Assembly (NCBI GenBank): GCA_046533095.1
Contig: JAJQRA010000031.1
Span: 75,343 to 139,342 of the forward strand
Direction: 5' to 3'
DNA: 64,000 nucleotides
DNA from: ZAX-1 sp046533095
Lineage (GTDB): Bacteria; Bacillota; Clostridia; Lachnospirales; Lachnospiraceae
Shown here: positions 16,448 through 25,140 of the stretch, one piece after another
Layout of the letters: each line of letters opens with the position of its first letter
How positions within the stretch are numbered: position 1 is the first letter of the stretch
Position numbers and translations under genes: made by a program
Notes under the pieces: generated by a model
The model's input: only the letters and a program-made list of their open reading frames with translations
Database searches by the model: none
Told to the model about the DNA's origin: nothing

Positions 16448-16609
16448 GCCAATAAACGTTACGATTCACAGCTAGCTGTGAAAGTAGCGTTTATGTACAC
16501 AAACTGCACAAAGAACGTGCAATTTGGCACATCAAACCCTTGCACTTTTATGCAAAAAACGCACAAAAGTGACTTCGTGGTAATGGGCTGTGAATCGTAG
16601 CCAATAAAC
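16448..16609. mobile_element. MITE-like element with 13-bp terminal inverted repeats and 10-bp target duplication
   Basis: TACGATTCACAGC (16460-16472) and GCTGTGAATCGTA (16587-16599) are perfect inverted ends. The direct repeat GCCAATAAAC flanks the element on both sides (16448-16457 and 16600-16609). The 142-bp body has inner palindromes (GCTAGC, TGCACTTTTATGCA-like) and no reading frame of interest. A close relative in opposite orientation lies at 25141-25275. It was probably moved by a transposase encoded elsewhere. Confidence 0.85.
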
Positions 16610-16615
16610 TATATT

Positions 16616-16978
16616 TTATTCCCGATAAGGAAATGCATTTTCTATATGGTGTACTTTATCTTTCAAAATTGCCAGCACATCAAAACGGCAGGGCGTATCT
16701 TGCGGATAGCCTTTCCGCAGACAATAAAAAGCGGCTGTTTTACATAACCGCTTTTGTTTTTTTATATCTATCACTTCTAGGGGATGCCCGCCCCTCTCGT
16801 CGGAGCGGTATTTTACTTCTACAAAAATAAGATATTTCCCTTGTCGCACGATCAGGTCAATTTCTCCAAAAGGGCTATAAAAGTTTTGCTGTACGATTTT
16901 ATAGCCCTTTTGCCCGAAATAAGCTGCTGCTTGTTTTTCATAATATATCCCTGTTTCCTTACTCGTGTTTTTCATCAT
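16616..16978 (-). CDS. yraN: YraN/UPF0102-family nuclease-fold protein
   Basis: Protein of 120 aa, the usual family length. The pattern GIYYEKQAAAYFGQKGYKI, then GEIDLIV and FVEVKYR is the family core and resembles a Holliday-junction-resolvase-like PD-(D/E)XK fold (E, D, ExK residues). The function is not established. The beginning of the coding sequence (KNTSKETG) is repeated 34 bases upstream as a short tandem duplication. It sits in the rnhB neighbourhood, as is common in Firmicutes. Confidence 0.93.
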   Translation of the reverse strand: MMKNTSKETGIYYEKQAAAYFGQKGYKIVQQNFYSPFGEIDLIVRQGKYLIFVEVKYRSDERGGHPLEVIDIKKQKRLCKTAAFYCLRKGYPQDTPCRFDVLAILKDKVHHIENAFPYRE

Positions 16979-17016
16979 GCATTCCTGTTTCCTTACTCGT
17001 GTTTCTCAATCATTGG
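16949..17016. repeat. 34-bp tandem duplication between the flhB-like gene and yraN
   Basis: CCTGTTTCCTTACTCGTGTT occurs at 16950 and again at 16984. The unit spans the first codons of yraN and the 3' edge of the flhB-like gene. Confidence 0.85.
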
Positions 17017-17294
17017 CCTACCTTACTTTTCATTTTGTCCATATCACTCACAAATACCAAAATCTCCGCTACTACTTCATAAAGCTCCGGTGGAATCCTA
17101 TCTCCGATGTCAAGCTTTGAAAGAGTCGCCGCCAATTTATCATCTTTGTAAAAAGGGATATCTTCCTCTTTTGCCTTTTCAATAATTTTCTCTGCGATGA
17201 GCCCCTTTCCTGCCGCAATAATTTTAGGAGCCGTTTCCCCCGCCTCATAAGAAAGGGCAACCGCTGTTTTTGGTTTTTCCACTTTTATACTCAT
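17010..17294 (-). CDS. Orphan FlhB C-terminal-domain homologue (YlqH-like)
   Basis: Small soluble protein of about 94 aa matching only the cytoplasmic C-terminal domain of FlhB/EscU export-switch proteins: AVALSYEAGETAPKIIAAGKG, then AKEEDIPFYKDDKLA and IPPELYEVVAEILVFV. It has no membrane part, and the NPTH autocleavage site is replaced by KPKT. Start at 17294 is preferred because AGGAAGG precedes it. As in Bacillus subtilis (ylqG-ylqH next to rnhB), it pairs with a FliK-like gene. The pair is known only as conserved in sporulating Firmicutes; no other flagellar genes are in the window. Confidence 0.88.
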   Translation of the reverse strand: MSIKVEKPKTAVALSYEAGETAPKIIAAGKGLIAEKIIEKAKEEDIPFYKDDKLAATLSKLDIGDRIPPELYEVVAEILVFVSDMDKMKSKVGQ

Positions 17295-17384
17295 GCCCAT
17301 TCCTTCCTAACATCTTCCTTGTACGTTTCGCTTTCGTCCATGCTTGGTATATGAAAGGATCGAAACATCTTAAAATCTCTCCTT

Positions 17385-18983
17385 CTATTTTGCCCTGACG
17401 TTCTTCGCTACGCTCCATGCGCTATAGAGTTTTGTATTCTTTCCATCCAATTTCACGTTCTTGTAGGCGCGTACCCTTACATAATAAATCTTGCCCTCTG
17501 TCAACTTTGTAATGCTTTTTGATGTCGTTGCCTTCTTGCTGATCGGGACTGACGTTACACCTTTTTTGAAATGCTTGTCTGTAGAATACTGCATCTGGTA
17601 ACCCGTAGCTTTGGTATCCTTCGTCCATTGCACAGTCAATCTTCCATCTTTTACAGCCGATACGTCCTTTATAGCCTGTTTCTTTGGTTTGACCGTTATG
17701 AGAATTTTTTCGCTCTTTGCTTTGGTGGTGCCTGTTTTGGCAATTTTCACCGTTATGATCGTATATCCAGGACCTTTCATCGTTACTTTACCGTTATTTT
17801 TGTCTATCGTTGCAACTTTTGTATTAGAACTGGTGTACGTCGGCTTGGTACCACCTGCTGTTAAGGTTGTCTTAACCGTAAATGCTTTGTCTGTAGCGGC
17901 CTTTTTGTATGTCTTTGCATAGGTAGTCTTTGTATTGGTATCCGTATCCGAAGATCCATCTGCAATTGAAAAAAAGTTGACCGTATAGGATACTGCCGAA
18001 GATATGCCGGAAATACTTACATCAAAGGTATCGCCGTGTGCATAGGTAATATTATTCGGTCTAAAAATGATACAGCCGGTTGCACCATATCCGCTATTGT
18101 CTACATTGAAATATCCATCTGTCGTTTTATTTTTGCTAAATGTCCACGTCTTCCCATCCGACTTGCGTTTCAGCGTAACCTTAGCCTTATCAATATCCAC
18201 CGGTGTTCCAAGCGACACCGTCCATGGATATATGCTTCCGAAATATTCAACCGGCATATTTTGAGCCGGCCATGCCACACCTTGATAGGTAGATGCGCGT
18301 CTGGTATCAAGCGCATACATCGCATAATAAGACGTGTACCAATCTAGTTGCCCTGCTACCATGCCAAAACCGGTCTGTGCCATGGCAGGATTCAACACCC
18401 ATCTGCGATGGCCAACGCGACTGATATTTGACGCATCTCCATCTTCCATCCATCCTTTTACCATCCTTTGGTTTAAAGTATGGTATCCGGGCATGTTTGC
18501 TGAACTTGCCGCGTAGGCGATGTTTGAATGGCTTGCACCTTCGTACCCTAATTGATACAATCCATTACTTATACCGGAAGGCTTTGCCGGGGTATGGGAT
18601 AGGGTATCATTCACATAATTTAGCAGCGCAGCTGCCTGTGCTTGTTTATTATAGTCCGTATTAAGCGTTACATCATCATCAATTCCTGCGATATAGCGCA
18701 TCTGGTTTAGCATATTCAATGCCGACTTTAAGGAGCCTAAAGTCAGTGTACCCGCACTATATGGTGCGCTTGTCTTCGGTTTCGTACCGTAAGTAGTCGG
18801 ATCCTCCACTTTTGCTCCATTTGACTTGATATACGCCTTAATCTCCGCCTGCGTATGCGTCTCGACATTGATCCCCGATGCAGCCGCATCCGCTTTCATG
18901 GCAAACAGCGGAACTGTCGCCATTACAATTACTGCACTAAGCAACAAGCTCAGAATTTTTGCATAAATACTTCTTGTCCTCAT
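17385..18983 (-). CDS. Secreted CAP-domain protein with Ig-like and fibronectin-III-like domains
   Basis: Protein of about 532 aa. A signal peptide (residues 1-30, RSIYAKILSLLLSAVIVMA, cleavage after ADA) directs export. Residues about 70-240 form a CAP/SCP-like domain (LNMLNQMRYIAGIDDDV, THTLSHTPA-like, VGHRRWVLNPAM). A bacterial Ig-like domain follows (about 365-430, YTSSNTKVATIDKNNGKVTM, GPGYTIITVK) and then a FN3-like domain to the C-terminus (YQMQYSTDKHF, YYVRVRAYKNV). The start at 18983 has a GGAGAAAGG site; the longer frame is rejected. Its last two domains resemble those of the LRR protein at 44704-46080. No anchor is seen, so it is likely released or bound to the wall non-covalently. 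Confidence 0.85.
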   Translation of the reverse strand: MRTRSIYAKILSLLLSAVIVMATVPLFAMKADAAASGINVETHTQAEIKAYIKSNGAKVEDPTTYGTKPKTSAPYSAGTLTLGSLKSALNMLNQMRYIAGIDDDVTLNTDYNKQAQAAALLNYVNDTLSHTPAKPSGISNGLYQLGYEGASHSNIAYAASSANMPGYHTLNQRMVKGWMEDGDASNISRVGHRRWVLNPAMAQTGFGMVAGQLDWYTSYYAMYALDTRRASTYQGVAWPAQNMPVEYFGSIYPWTVSLGTPVDIDKAKVTLKRKSDGKTWTFSKNKTTDGYFNVDNSGYGATGCIIFRPNNITYAHGDTFDVSISGISSAVSYTVNFFSIADGSSDTDTNTKTTYAKTYKKAATDKAFTVKTTLTAGGTKPTYTSSNTKVATIDKNNGKVTMKGPGYTIITVKIAKTGTTKAKSEKILITVKPKKQAIKDVSAVKDGRLTVQWTKDTKATGYQMQYSTDKHFKKGVTSVPISKKATTSKSITKLTEGKIYYVRVRAYKNVKLDGKNTKLYSAWSVAKNVRAK

Positions 18984-19123
18984 AATAAACTTCCTTTCTC
19001 CTCGCTCAATGCGCAAAATGCAACGGTAGCTATAGAACCAATTTGATGATGAGGGTGGTATAGGCAAACAGTTCTAAAGCACGTTCGTTGTGAGTGGTTT
19101 TCTTAGCAAATGCATCTGTTTTC

Positions 19124-21040
19124 CTATGCCTTTACATCAAAAGAATAGGAATACTTGTGTACTTTGCCTCCCGGCTGTTCTTGTTTCATAAAATCATCTA
19201 CAAAATCTTTGGTTTTGGTTTTGGTTTGGTTTTCTACATTGATTTTGCAAGTATAGCCTTTTGCTTGTAAACGTTTGGCCAATTCGCCACTATGGTCTAT
19301 AATCAAGCGAACTGCTGATTTGTCATCCATCTTAAAAGTAGCAGTTACATCAGTGCCCCGCATTGTTAGGTAGATATCCGTAGATCCTAAATTGTCCATA
19401 TCCAAATGCAGAAGTGCAGTCAATTCCCCCTCTTTATCTCTTAAGTTTTTCTTATTTGTATACACATATAAATCGCTATGTGCATTTTGATTTTTCAGTT
19501 TTAGAGGAATTTGTACATAGTTGTACATTTGATTGATCTGGTTCATAAAATCCAGATTGCTCCGTACATTTTGTACCGTTTTTGAGAGTACCGAATCGCC
19601 TTTTCCGGTATTCTGCAACAAGATATCTAAACTCTCCATCTGCCGGTTAATCCGCTCATACAATTCTTTGATTTTATTTTCTGACGCAAGCTCATCTGGC
19701 ATTACGAGCCATTGCGTTTCAATTACATGCTTCATCAGCCCCTGGTATTCATCACCGTAAAAAAGTTTTTGTAAAGATGCACTGGAGAACCCTTTGCTCT
19801 CCTGCAACGCCTGTTGGATTGCATTTAAAAGTTCTGCGGAGCTTGCCGCTGTATTGAGTTGACCATCCCGAAAAATGACCGGATTCTCTTCCATCCCGGG
19901 AAATTCTTTTAACTGTGCCACCAATTCCGCTTGTTGGCTTTTTGTGAGGATATCTGCTACCGAAACTCCCTTTTCCGTGTTTTTCTCCAGCTGCTGTACG
20001 TTTAAATCTTCCTGTGCCGCCTGCCCGATACGCTGATTGAAATCCGCATCATTTGTCAGCGGATTGGCAGTTACCTGATTTTGTATCGTTTGACCAATAT
20101 CTGCCTCTAGCTGTCCTTGATTTTGCATTCCAGTGTCTGCCCCGGCATCCGGCTGTCCTTGGTTTTGCATTCCAGTGCCTACCCCGGCATCCGGCTGTCC
20201 TTGGTTTTGCATCGTTTGATCTAGGTTGGTATCGATCTGTGCACTGCCCAAATGCAATCTGGCATCTGCTAATTGTCCAAGCTCACCTGTACCTACACCA
20301 CCTACCGTTCCAAAAGAATCCGGCAAGATTCCTTGCTGTTGCCTTCCTGCACCCATAGGGCTATCAAATATATTGAAAAGCTGGCGCCAAAACACAAGCA
20401 TTTCTTGTGGTGTTGCACCGGAGTTTTTCATCACGTTCGGCATTTCATCCATAAAATTACGGAATTGGTCCAGCAGCATATGCTGATTCGCTCTATAGTT
20501 TTCAAACTGGCCAATAGAAGCACTGTCCACCTTTAAGTTCAACTTGCTCATCTGTACTAGCGTCGCAACATCGACCTTGCTGTAATTTAAAGATAATTTC
20601 AGCATATTGAGCAGGCTGTTTTTATCAATCGGCATCTGCTCTTTCACCATTTCACTCACCATCGCAAGGTTTCTTTCATTTGGCTTTATTCCGGCTGCCT
20701 CTAATGCATTGCTAAGGGTGGCATTTTGTGCGCCGTCAACCGAAACGGGACGGATGAGAACCTGCGTTCCATCATTTGATTTTATTTCAAAAAGCATTGG
20801 TGCACCGGATTTTAAATTCACACCATTTTCCATTCGTGCGGTAATGCTTTGCCCATTGCTAAGCCCGATTGTGACCTGATCATTTTTAACTGCTGTTATC
20901 GTGCCTTCAAATATTTTTCCCGCTGTCAATTCTGACAAAGATGCGGTTAACGTCTGAGGGGTCCCTTTTATGGTGGCCACTGTTTGCCCACCTTGCAAAT
21001 TGCTGTTTTGATATTGAGAAATTCTTTCTATAAATGGCAT
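19124..21040 (-). CDS. Orphan FliK-like protein (YlqG-like) with Gln/Gly-rich repeats
   Basis: Protein of about 638 aa. The N-terminal half is helical and polar (GKIFEGTITAVKNDQVTIGL). At about residues 275-315 there are three 14-residue repeats based on MQNQGQPDAGVGTG (42-bp DNA period, 20108-20216). The C-terminal domain LLHLDMDNLGSTDIYLTMRG resembles the FliK hook-length control C-terminus. GTG/ATG choice: the ATG at 21040 follows an AGGTG site. It lies between rnhB and the FlhB-like gene, the same order as ylqG-ylqH in Bacillus. Function outside flagellar export is unknown. Confidence 0.85.
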   Translation of the reverse strand: MPFIERISQYQNSNLQGGQTVATIKGTPQTLTASLSELTAGKIFEGTITAVKNDQVTIGLSNGQSITARMENGVNLKSGAPMLFEIKSNDGTQVLIRPVSVDGAQNATLSNALEAAGIKPNERNLAMVSEMVKEQMPIDKNSLLNMLKLSLNYSKVDVATLVQMSKLNLKVDSASIGQFENYRANQHMLLDQFRNFMDEMPNVMKNSGATPQEMLVFWRQLFNIFDSPMGAGRQQQGILPDSFGTVGGVGTGELGQLADARLHLGSAQIDTNLDQTMQNQGQPDAGVGTGMQNQGQPDAGADTGMQNQGQLEADIGQTIQNQVTANPLTNDADFNQRIGQAAQEDLNVQQLEKNTEKGVSVADILTKSQQAELVAQLKEFPGMEENPVIFRDGQLNTAASSAELLNAIQQALQESKGFSSASLQKLFYGDEYQGLMKHVIETQWLVMPDELASENKIKELYERINRQMESLDILLQNTGKGDSVLSKTVQNVRSNLDFMNQINQMYNYVQIPLKLKNQNAHSDLYVYTNKKNLRDKEGELTALLHLDMDNLGSTDIYLTMRGTDVTATFKMDDKSAVRLIIDHSGELAKRLQAKGYTCKINVENQTKTKTKDFVDDFMKQEQPGGKVHKYSYSFDVKA

Positions 21041-21069
21041 GGCTTTCACCTGTCTTCGCTTATTAGAAT

Positions 21070-21207
21070 ATAAAAATAGGTAGGAGATATGGCTGGATTT
21101 GGTTTTTTAACCCTCCCGTTGTAAACGAAAATCCAGTTGTAAAAATAGGTAGGAATATGACTGGAATTTGGTCTTTTGCAACTTGATTTTAAAAGGAGGT
21201 AGTACGA
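21070..21207. repeat. 69-bp tandem duplication downstream of rnhB
   Basis: TAAAAATAGGTAGGA is followed by closely similar sequence at 21071 and again at 21140. The two units fill the gap between rnhB and the fliK-like gene. They are diverged (about 75% by eye). Confidence 0.75.
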
Positions 21208-21212
21208 AATCG

Positions 21213-21974
21213 TTACATGTTTTTCAGAAAACTGGCTCTGTGTATTGGGGATGGTCCATATTTTTTTAACGCATCCATATGCATCTGCGTCCCATATCCT
21301 TTATGGGAGGCAAAACCATATTCCGGCATGATTGTATCATACGCTTGCATGAGCCGATCTCTTTCCACTTTTGCCAAGATGCTTGCCGCCCCAATCGAGA
21401 GGCTTTTTTCATCGCCTTTGATAATTGGAACTTGCTTGATGGATACCATCGGAATCGTAACTGCATCATTTAGTAATATATCGGGTTTTATCGTCAAATT
21501 CTGAATAGCTTGACGCATGGCTTCATAGGTTGCTTGTAAAATATTGATTTCATCGATACGAGCAGGCCCTACCATGCCAATTCCAACGGATATCGCCTGC
21601 TCCATAATGATATCATATAATTCTTCCCGCTTTTTTGCACTTAATTTTTTAGAGTCGTTGATGTATAAAATCGTACAATCTTTCGGCAGTATGACTGCAC
21701 CCGCCACTACCGGCCCTGCTAATGGGCCACGCCCAACTTCATCAATGCCACATATATGTGCATAAGATGCGTAGGTACGTTCATACTGCATGCTCTGCTT
21801 TATCCTATCCCTTTCGGCCTCTAATTTGCGAACCCTGCCGGTGGCCTGCGCTATGAGTGCTTTTACGCCACTGCGGGAATCCTGTTCATACTGCGCGATT
21901 AAAAAAGGCAGCATGGTATCGTTTGCCGCCTTAACTTCTTCTTTTACTTCTCGAATACTCTTTAACCTACTCAA
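21213..21974 (-). CDS. rnhB: Ribonuclease HII
   Basis: Enzyme of 253 aa that cleaves the RNA strand of RNA-DNA hybrids and removes misincorporated ribonucleotides. The catalytic region begins ICGIDEVGRGPLAGPVVAGA (Asp and Glu of the acidic site), with a later YINDSKKLSAKKREELY and the C-terminal SHKGYGTQMHMDAL. An N-terminal extension of about 70 residues precedes the core, as in many Firmicutes. The start is a TTG overlapping the stop of the upstream lepB (TTGA), with GAGGGTG 8 bases upstream, implying coupled translation. Confidence 0.96.
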   Translation of the reverse strand: MSRLKSIREVKEEVKAANDTMLPFLIAQYEQDSRSGVKALIAQATGRVRKLEAERDRIKQSMQYERTYASYAHICGIDEVGRGPLAGPVVAGAVILPKDCTILYINDSKKLSAKKREELYDIIMEQAISVGIGMVGPARIDEINILQATYEAMRQAIQNLTIKPDILLNDAVTIPMVSIKQVPIIKGDEKSLSIGAASILAKVERDRLMQAYDTIMPEYGFASHKGYGTQMHMDALKKYGPSPIHRASFLKNM

Positions 21975-22597
21975 TTCTTTTCACCCTCGTGATCTTTTAA
22001 AAACCCCATTTTATTAAAGGGATAAATGCGAAGCCATGCCCGCCCAACAATATCTTTTCGCTTAATATTAGCCACGCTTTGATCCCGACTGTCAGAACTT
22101 GCATTCCGGTTGTCGCCTAGTACAAAATATTCATCTTCCGCCAACGTAAATTCTTCTGCCGCAATTCCGGGGTTTTCCATCACTTCTCTACCATAAGACT
22201 CCACAAGCTCTTTTCCGTCTATAAAGATTGTGCCCGCATCATCAATGTGTACAGATTCTCCCGGAAGGCCTATCACTCGTTTTATGTAGTACGTTTTTTC
22301 CGCATATTGAAACGGAAAAATAATGATATCAAAGCGCTCCGGCGACTTAAAACGATAGGAAATTTTATCTGTAATCAAGTGATCGCCATTGCTTAATGCC
22401 GTTTCCATGGAGGAACCTTCTACTTTCGTACGTTGTCCTACAAAATGCAAAACTAAATAAGAGAGTATAAAAATGATAAGAATATATGCCAAAAAACCAA
22501 GCAGCTCCCGCAGCACACTTGTCTTCTTATCTGCAGTATTTAAAGTATTCCAATCGTCATACTCGCTATCTAATTTTATTTTTTTATCACCAAGCAT
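21971..22597 (-). CDS. lepB: Signal peptidase I (first paralogue)
   Basis: Type I signal peptidase of about 208 aa. One N-terminal membrane segment (about 33-53, LGFLAYILIIFILSYLVLHF) is followed by the catalytic Ser region VEGSSMETAL, then the Lys region YYIKRVIGLPGESV and the GDNRNASSDSR box. It removes signal peptides of exported proteins at the outer face of the membrane. An AAGGAG site supports the ATG at 22597. It lies between rbgA and rnhB; a second paralogue lies on the other side of rbgA. Confidence 0.96.
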   Translation of the reverse strand: MLGDKKIKLDSEYDDWNTLNTADKKTSVLRELLGFLAYILIIFILSYLVLHFVGQRTKVEGSSMETALSNGDHLITDKISYRFKSPERFDIIIFPFQYAEKTYYIKRVIGLPGESVHIDDAGTIFIDGKELVESYGREVMENPGIAAEEFTLAEDEYFVLGDNRNASSDSRDQSVANIKRKDIVGRAWLRIYPFNKMGFLKDHEGEKN

Positions 22598-22660
22598 ACT
22601 ATCCAACTCCTTTTATTTTCGAGATTGGGGCTGAATCGCTCCTATTTTCCCCCACTTATC

Positions 22661-22802
22661 CTATTCTATGCTTCTGCATTCGAAAATTCAAGTGTTATTT
22701 TGCCCAAACGTCCATTTCTGAATTCATCAATCTATCCTATGCTTCTGCATTCGAAAATTCAAGTGTTATTTTGCCCAAACGTCCATTTCTGAATTCATCA
22801 AT
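22661..22802. repeat. 71-bp tandem duplication over the rbgA stop codon
   Basis: Bases 22661-22731 recur at 22732-22802 with a single difference (CTATTCTATG against CTATCCTATG). The inner copy contains the end of rbgA; both copies include the TAG codon in the same context, so the gene end is preserved. Confidence 0.96.
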
Positions 22803-23588
22803 CAAGAGTGCCGCCGCTTTTGCATAATTTAGCTCATTCCCGCGCTGTATACAGTTTCGATTTCTTGCAATCTGTTCTAATACAACCACCGGCTCGTTCG
22901 TTTCTTCTACTTCATAGCGATGCGCCAATGCAGACGGGTAGTAGTTTAGCAGTAATTGAATCAGTTCAATCGCCAGTTCATCAATATTTAAAATTTCATC
23001 TTTGATTGACCCAATCAGAGCCAAATACAGTCCAACACGCTGGTCTTCAAACTTTGGCCATAGGATTCCCGGCGTATCCAATAGTTCTACGCTTCTATTT
23101 AGCCGAATCCATTGTTTTCCTTTTGTTACACCCGGTTTATTGCCGGTTTTTGTACAGGCTTTTCCTGCAAAGGTATTAATAAATGTTGATTTCCCCACAT
23201 TGGGAATGCCAACTACCATCGCACGCACCGGCCGGTTTAAAATTCCCCTCCTACGGTTCCGCTCTAGTTTTTCTTGGCAAGCATGTAAAATTTCTTGGCT
23301 GATTGCTTTCATACTGCCCTTATTTCGAGAATCTACGGTTACGACAAAATATCCTTTCCCTTTAAAATATTCCGCCCAAGCCCTCGTAGCTTTCTCATCT
23401 GCCATATCTGCCTTATTTAATAGAATCAATCTATATTTATTTTTTCCCAATTCATCTATGTCAGGATTACGGCTGCTTAACGGAATTCGTGCATCTATCA
23501 ATTCAATAATTAGGTCAATTAGTTTTAAGTCTTCCTGCATCTGTCGCTTTGCTTTCGTCATATGCCCGGGATACCATTGAAAATGCAT
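22737..23588 (-). CDS. rbgA: Ribosome biogenesis GTPase RbgA
   Basis: Circularly permuted GTPase of 283 aa needed for late assembly of the 50S subunit. The G motifs appear in the order G4 (LLNKADMAD), G1 (VGIPNVGKSTFIN), G3 (DTPGILWP). The N-terminal FQWYPGHMTKAKRQM is the family signature. A GAGGTG site precedes the ATG. It lies between two lepB genes after rplS, as expected from Bacillus (rplS-ylqF-rnhB). Its 3' end is tandemly duplicated. Confidence 0.97.
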   Translation of the reverse strand: MHFQWYPGHMTKAKRQMQEDLKLIDLIIELIDARIPLSSRNPDIDELGKNKYRLILLNKADMADEKATRAWAEYFKGKGYFVVTVDSRNKGSMKAISQEILHACQEKLERNRRRGILNRPVRAMVVGIPNVGKSTFINTFAGKACTKTGNKPGVTKGKQWIRLNRSVELLDTPGILWPKFEDQRVGLYLALIGSIKDEILNIDELAIELIQLLLNYYPSALAHRYEVEETNEPVVVLEQIARNRNCIQRGNELNYAKAAALLIDEFRNGRLGKITLEFSNAEA

Positions 23589-23610
23589 CTGTCACCTCAT
23601 CTTTTTTCTT

Positions 23611-24240
23611 TTACAAAAATCCAAATTTATCCCATGGATACAGGCTAAACCAAGCTTTTCCGATAATATGTTCTTTCTTCACATTTCCTATATTAGCAAA
23701 TCTGCTGTCTTCACTATTGTTGCGGTTGTCGCCCAAAACAAAATATTCATCTTCCCCTACGGTAATTTCTTCTTCTGCCAACATAGCATTGTCAATTGCC
23801 ACGGCATGCATTTTTTCTTCAAAAGGCTCATCGTTTACATAGATTATGCCATCTTTAATGACAACACGTTCGCCCGGCACTGCAATCACCCGCTTGATAT
23901 AGTAATGTGATTTGTCATTTCCATTCGGCAAAAAAACAATAATGTCATTTTTTTTCGGAGGCCTTAGTTTATATACAAAACAGTTTACGAAAATCTGCTG
24001 CCCATTTTCTAAGGTGTCTGACATAGACTGTCCTACTACCGGAACGCGGTAGGCAATATAAAAAACCAAGACACCAGCTATTGCAATCGTTATTACAATT
24101 TCCAATGCCCATATGAATAGTTCCCTCAGAAAGCTTAGATTGACTTTCTTCTTTTTCCGCCCGAAACTCAAGCCTCCTGTACTTGCTTTCCGTGATCTAT
24201 TGTTCTTTATCTTATATCCTCTCGTTTTACGTTTACCCAT
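23611..24240 (-). CDS. lepB: Signal peptidase I (second paralogue)
   Basis: Signal peptidase of about 209 aa. After a very basic N-terminus (KRKTRGYKIKNNRSRK) comes one membrane segment (ALEIVITIAIAGVLVFYIAY), the catalytic Ser in VVGQSMSDTL, the Lys in YYIKRVIAVPGERV and GDNRNNSEDSR. The ATG at 24240 is preferred over an upstream start. It is about as long as the other paralogue and differs mainly in its N-terminus, suggesting an old duplication with possible specialisation. Confidence 0.95.
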   Translation of the reverse strand: MGKRKTRGYKIKNNRSRKASTGGLSFGRKKKKVNLSFLRELFIWALEIVITIAIAGVLVFYIAYRVPVVGQSMSDTLENGQQIFVNCFVYKLRPPKKNDIIVFLPNGNDKSHYYIKRVIAVPGERVVIKDGIIYVNDEPFEEKMHAVAIDNAMLAEEEITVGEDEYFVLGDNRNNSEDSRFANIGNVKKEHIIGKAWFSLYPWDKFGFL

Positions 24241-24320
24241 GGCCACGGCACCTTTCACATATGATATCTGCACTCCGATTGCATCTTGGCGAAACGAATC
24301 TGCCTGTGCCTGTTGTGGAA

Positions 24321-24443
24321 AGAAGAGGCTGAATCAAAAGCCGATCTGCCCAGAGATTACGACCAAATATAAAAATCAATGTGGCTGGTTTTTATATCCG
24401 ACATCTCTTTGCGATCCATTCGGCTTTTGAGACACCCTCTTCC
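24321..24443. repeat. Palindrome-ended intergenic element (123 bp)
   Basis: GAAGAGG and TCAAAAGCCG on the left pair with CGGCTTTTGA and CCTCTTC on the right (7 and 10 bp). A smaller inverted repeat at 24459-24488 (GGTATCATGATTAT with ATAATCACGATACC) follows. Together they occupy most of the 386-base gap between lepB and rplS, in which no gene is seen. They may act as a processing or termination site. Confidence 0.6.
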
Positions 24444-24626
24444 TGCTCCTACAACAAGGTATCATGATTATTGCATAATCACGATACCCTCCGGCGGACG
24501 CACACTTCGTTTCGCTCGGTGCGATATAAAGTTCGCTTTGCTCACATTATATCATGAAACCTTATGTGTGTAAAAAATTGCGACAAACCATCCTTTATGT
24601 TCGCCTAGCAATATTGTTTATAGATG

Positions 24627-24980
24627 TTATCTTATCAGCTCTTTTACTTTCGCACGTTTCCCTACGCGTCCTCTTAAGTAGTTCAATTTCGCTCTTCTAA
24701 CTTTACCACGCCTAACTACTTCCACATTTTCAACATTTGGTGAATGCAGTGGCCATGTCTTTTCTACACCAACGCCATTCGAAAATTTTCTTACGGTAAA
24801 CGTTGCCCGATTGCTTCCGCCTTGCTTTTTTAAAACAATGCCTTCAAAGATCTGAATCCTCTCACGGGTCCCCTCTTTGATTTTACCATATACCCGAACG
24901 GTATCTCCTACACGAAATTCCGGTACTTGCGCCTTTAACTGTTCATCTTCAATGCTCTTAATCATTTCATGTGCATTCAT
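24627..24980 (-). CDS. rplS: Ribosomal protein L19
   Basis: Protein of 117 aa, normal length. Recognisable by FRVGDTVRVYGKIKEGTRER, IQIFEGIVL, RKFSNGVGVEKTWPLHSP and the Arg-rich end LNYLRGRVGKRAKVKE. It sits at the 30S-50S interface of the ribosome. AGGAGG precedes the ATG. The leader contains a conserved-looking structured segment. Confidence 0.98.
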   Translation of the reverse strand: MNAHEMIKSIEDEQLKAQVPEFRVGDTVRVYGKIKEGTRERIQIFEGIVLKKQGGSNRATFTVRKFSNGVGVEKTWPLHSPNVENVEVVRRGKVRRAKLNYLRGRVGKRAKVKELIR

Positions 24981-24999
24981 ATTTATCTGTGACCTCCTA

Positions 25000-25050
25000 A
25001 TTTTTAGATGTTCTTACTACATACGTAACAGAGGACCATCACCTTGTCTA
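25000..25050 (-). ncRNA. Candidate L19 leader element
   Basis: Just upstream of the rplS ribosome binding site the minus strand reads GATGGTCCTCTGTTACGTAT followed by GTAGTAAGAACATCT, which can fold into a small hairpin. Firmicutes rplS mRNAs carry a conserved L19 leader motif with this kind of sequence and position. Assignment is by recollection of the motif, not by a covariance search. Confidence 0.4.
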
Positions 25051-25140
25051 CAACTATTCTCACGAAAATTAATTCTACCACAAGTTTAGGGAAATTGCAA
25101 GTGGTTTTTCTGGGTTAATCATCCATATTGGCGAGCAAAT

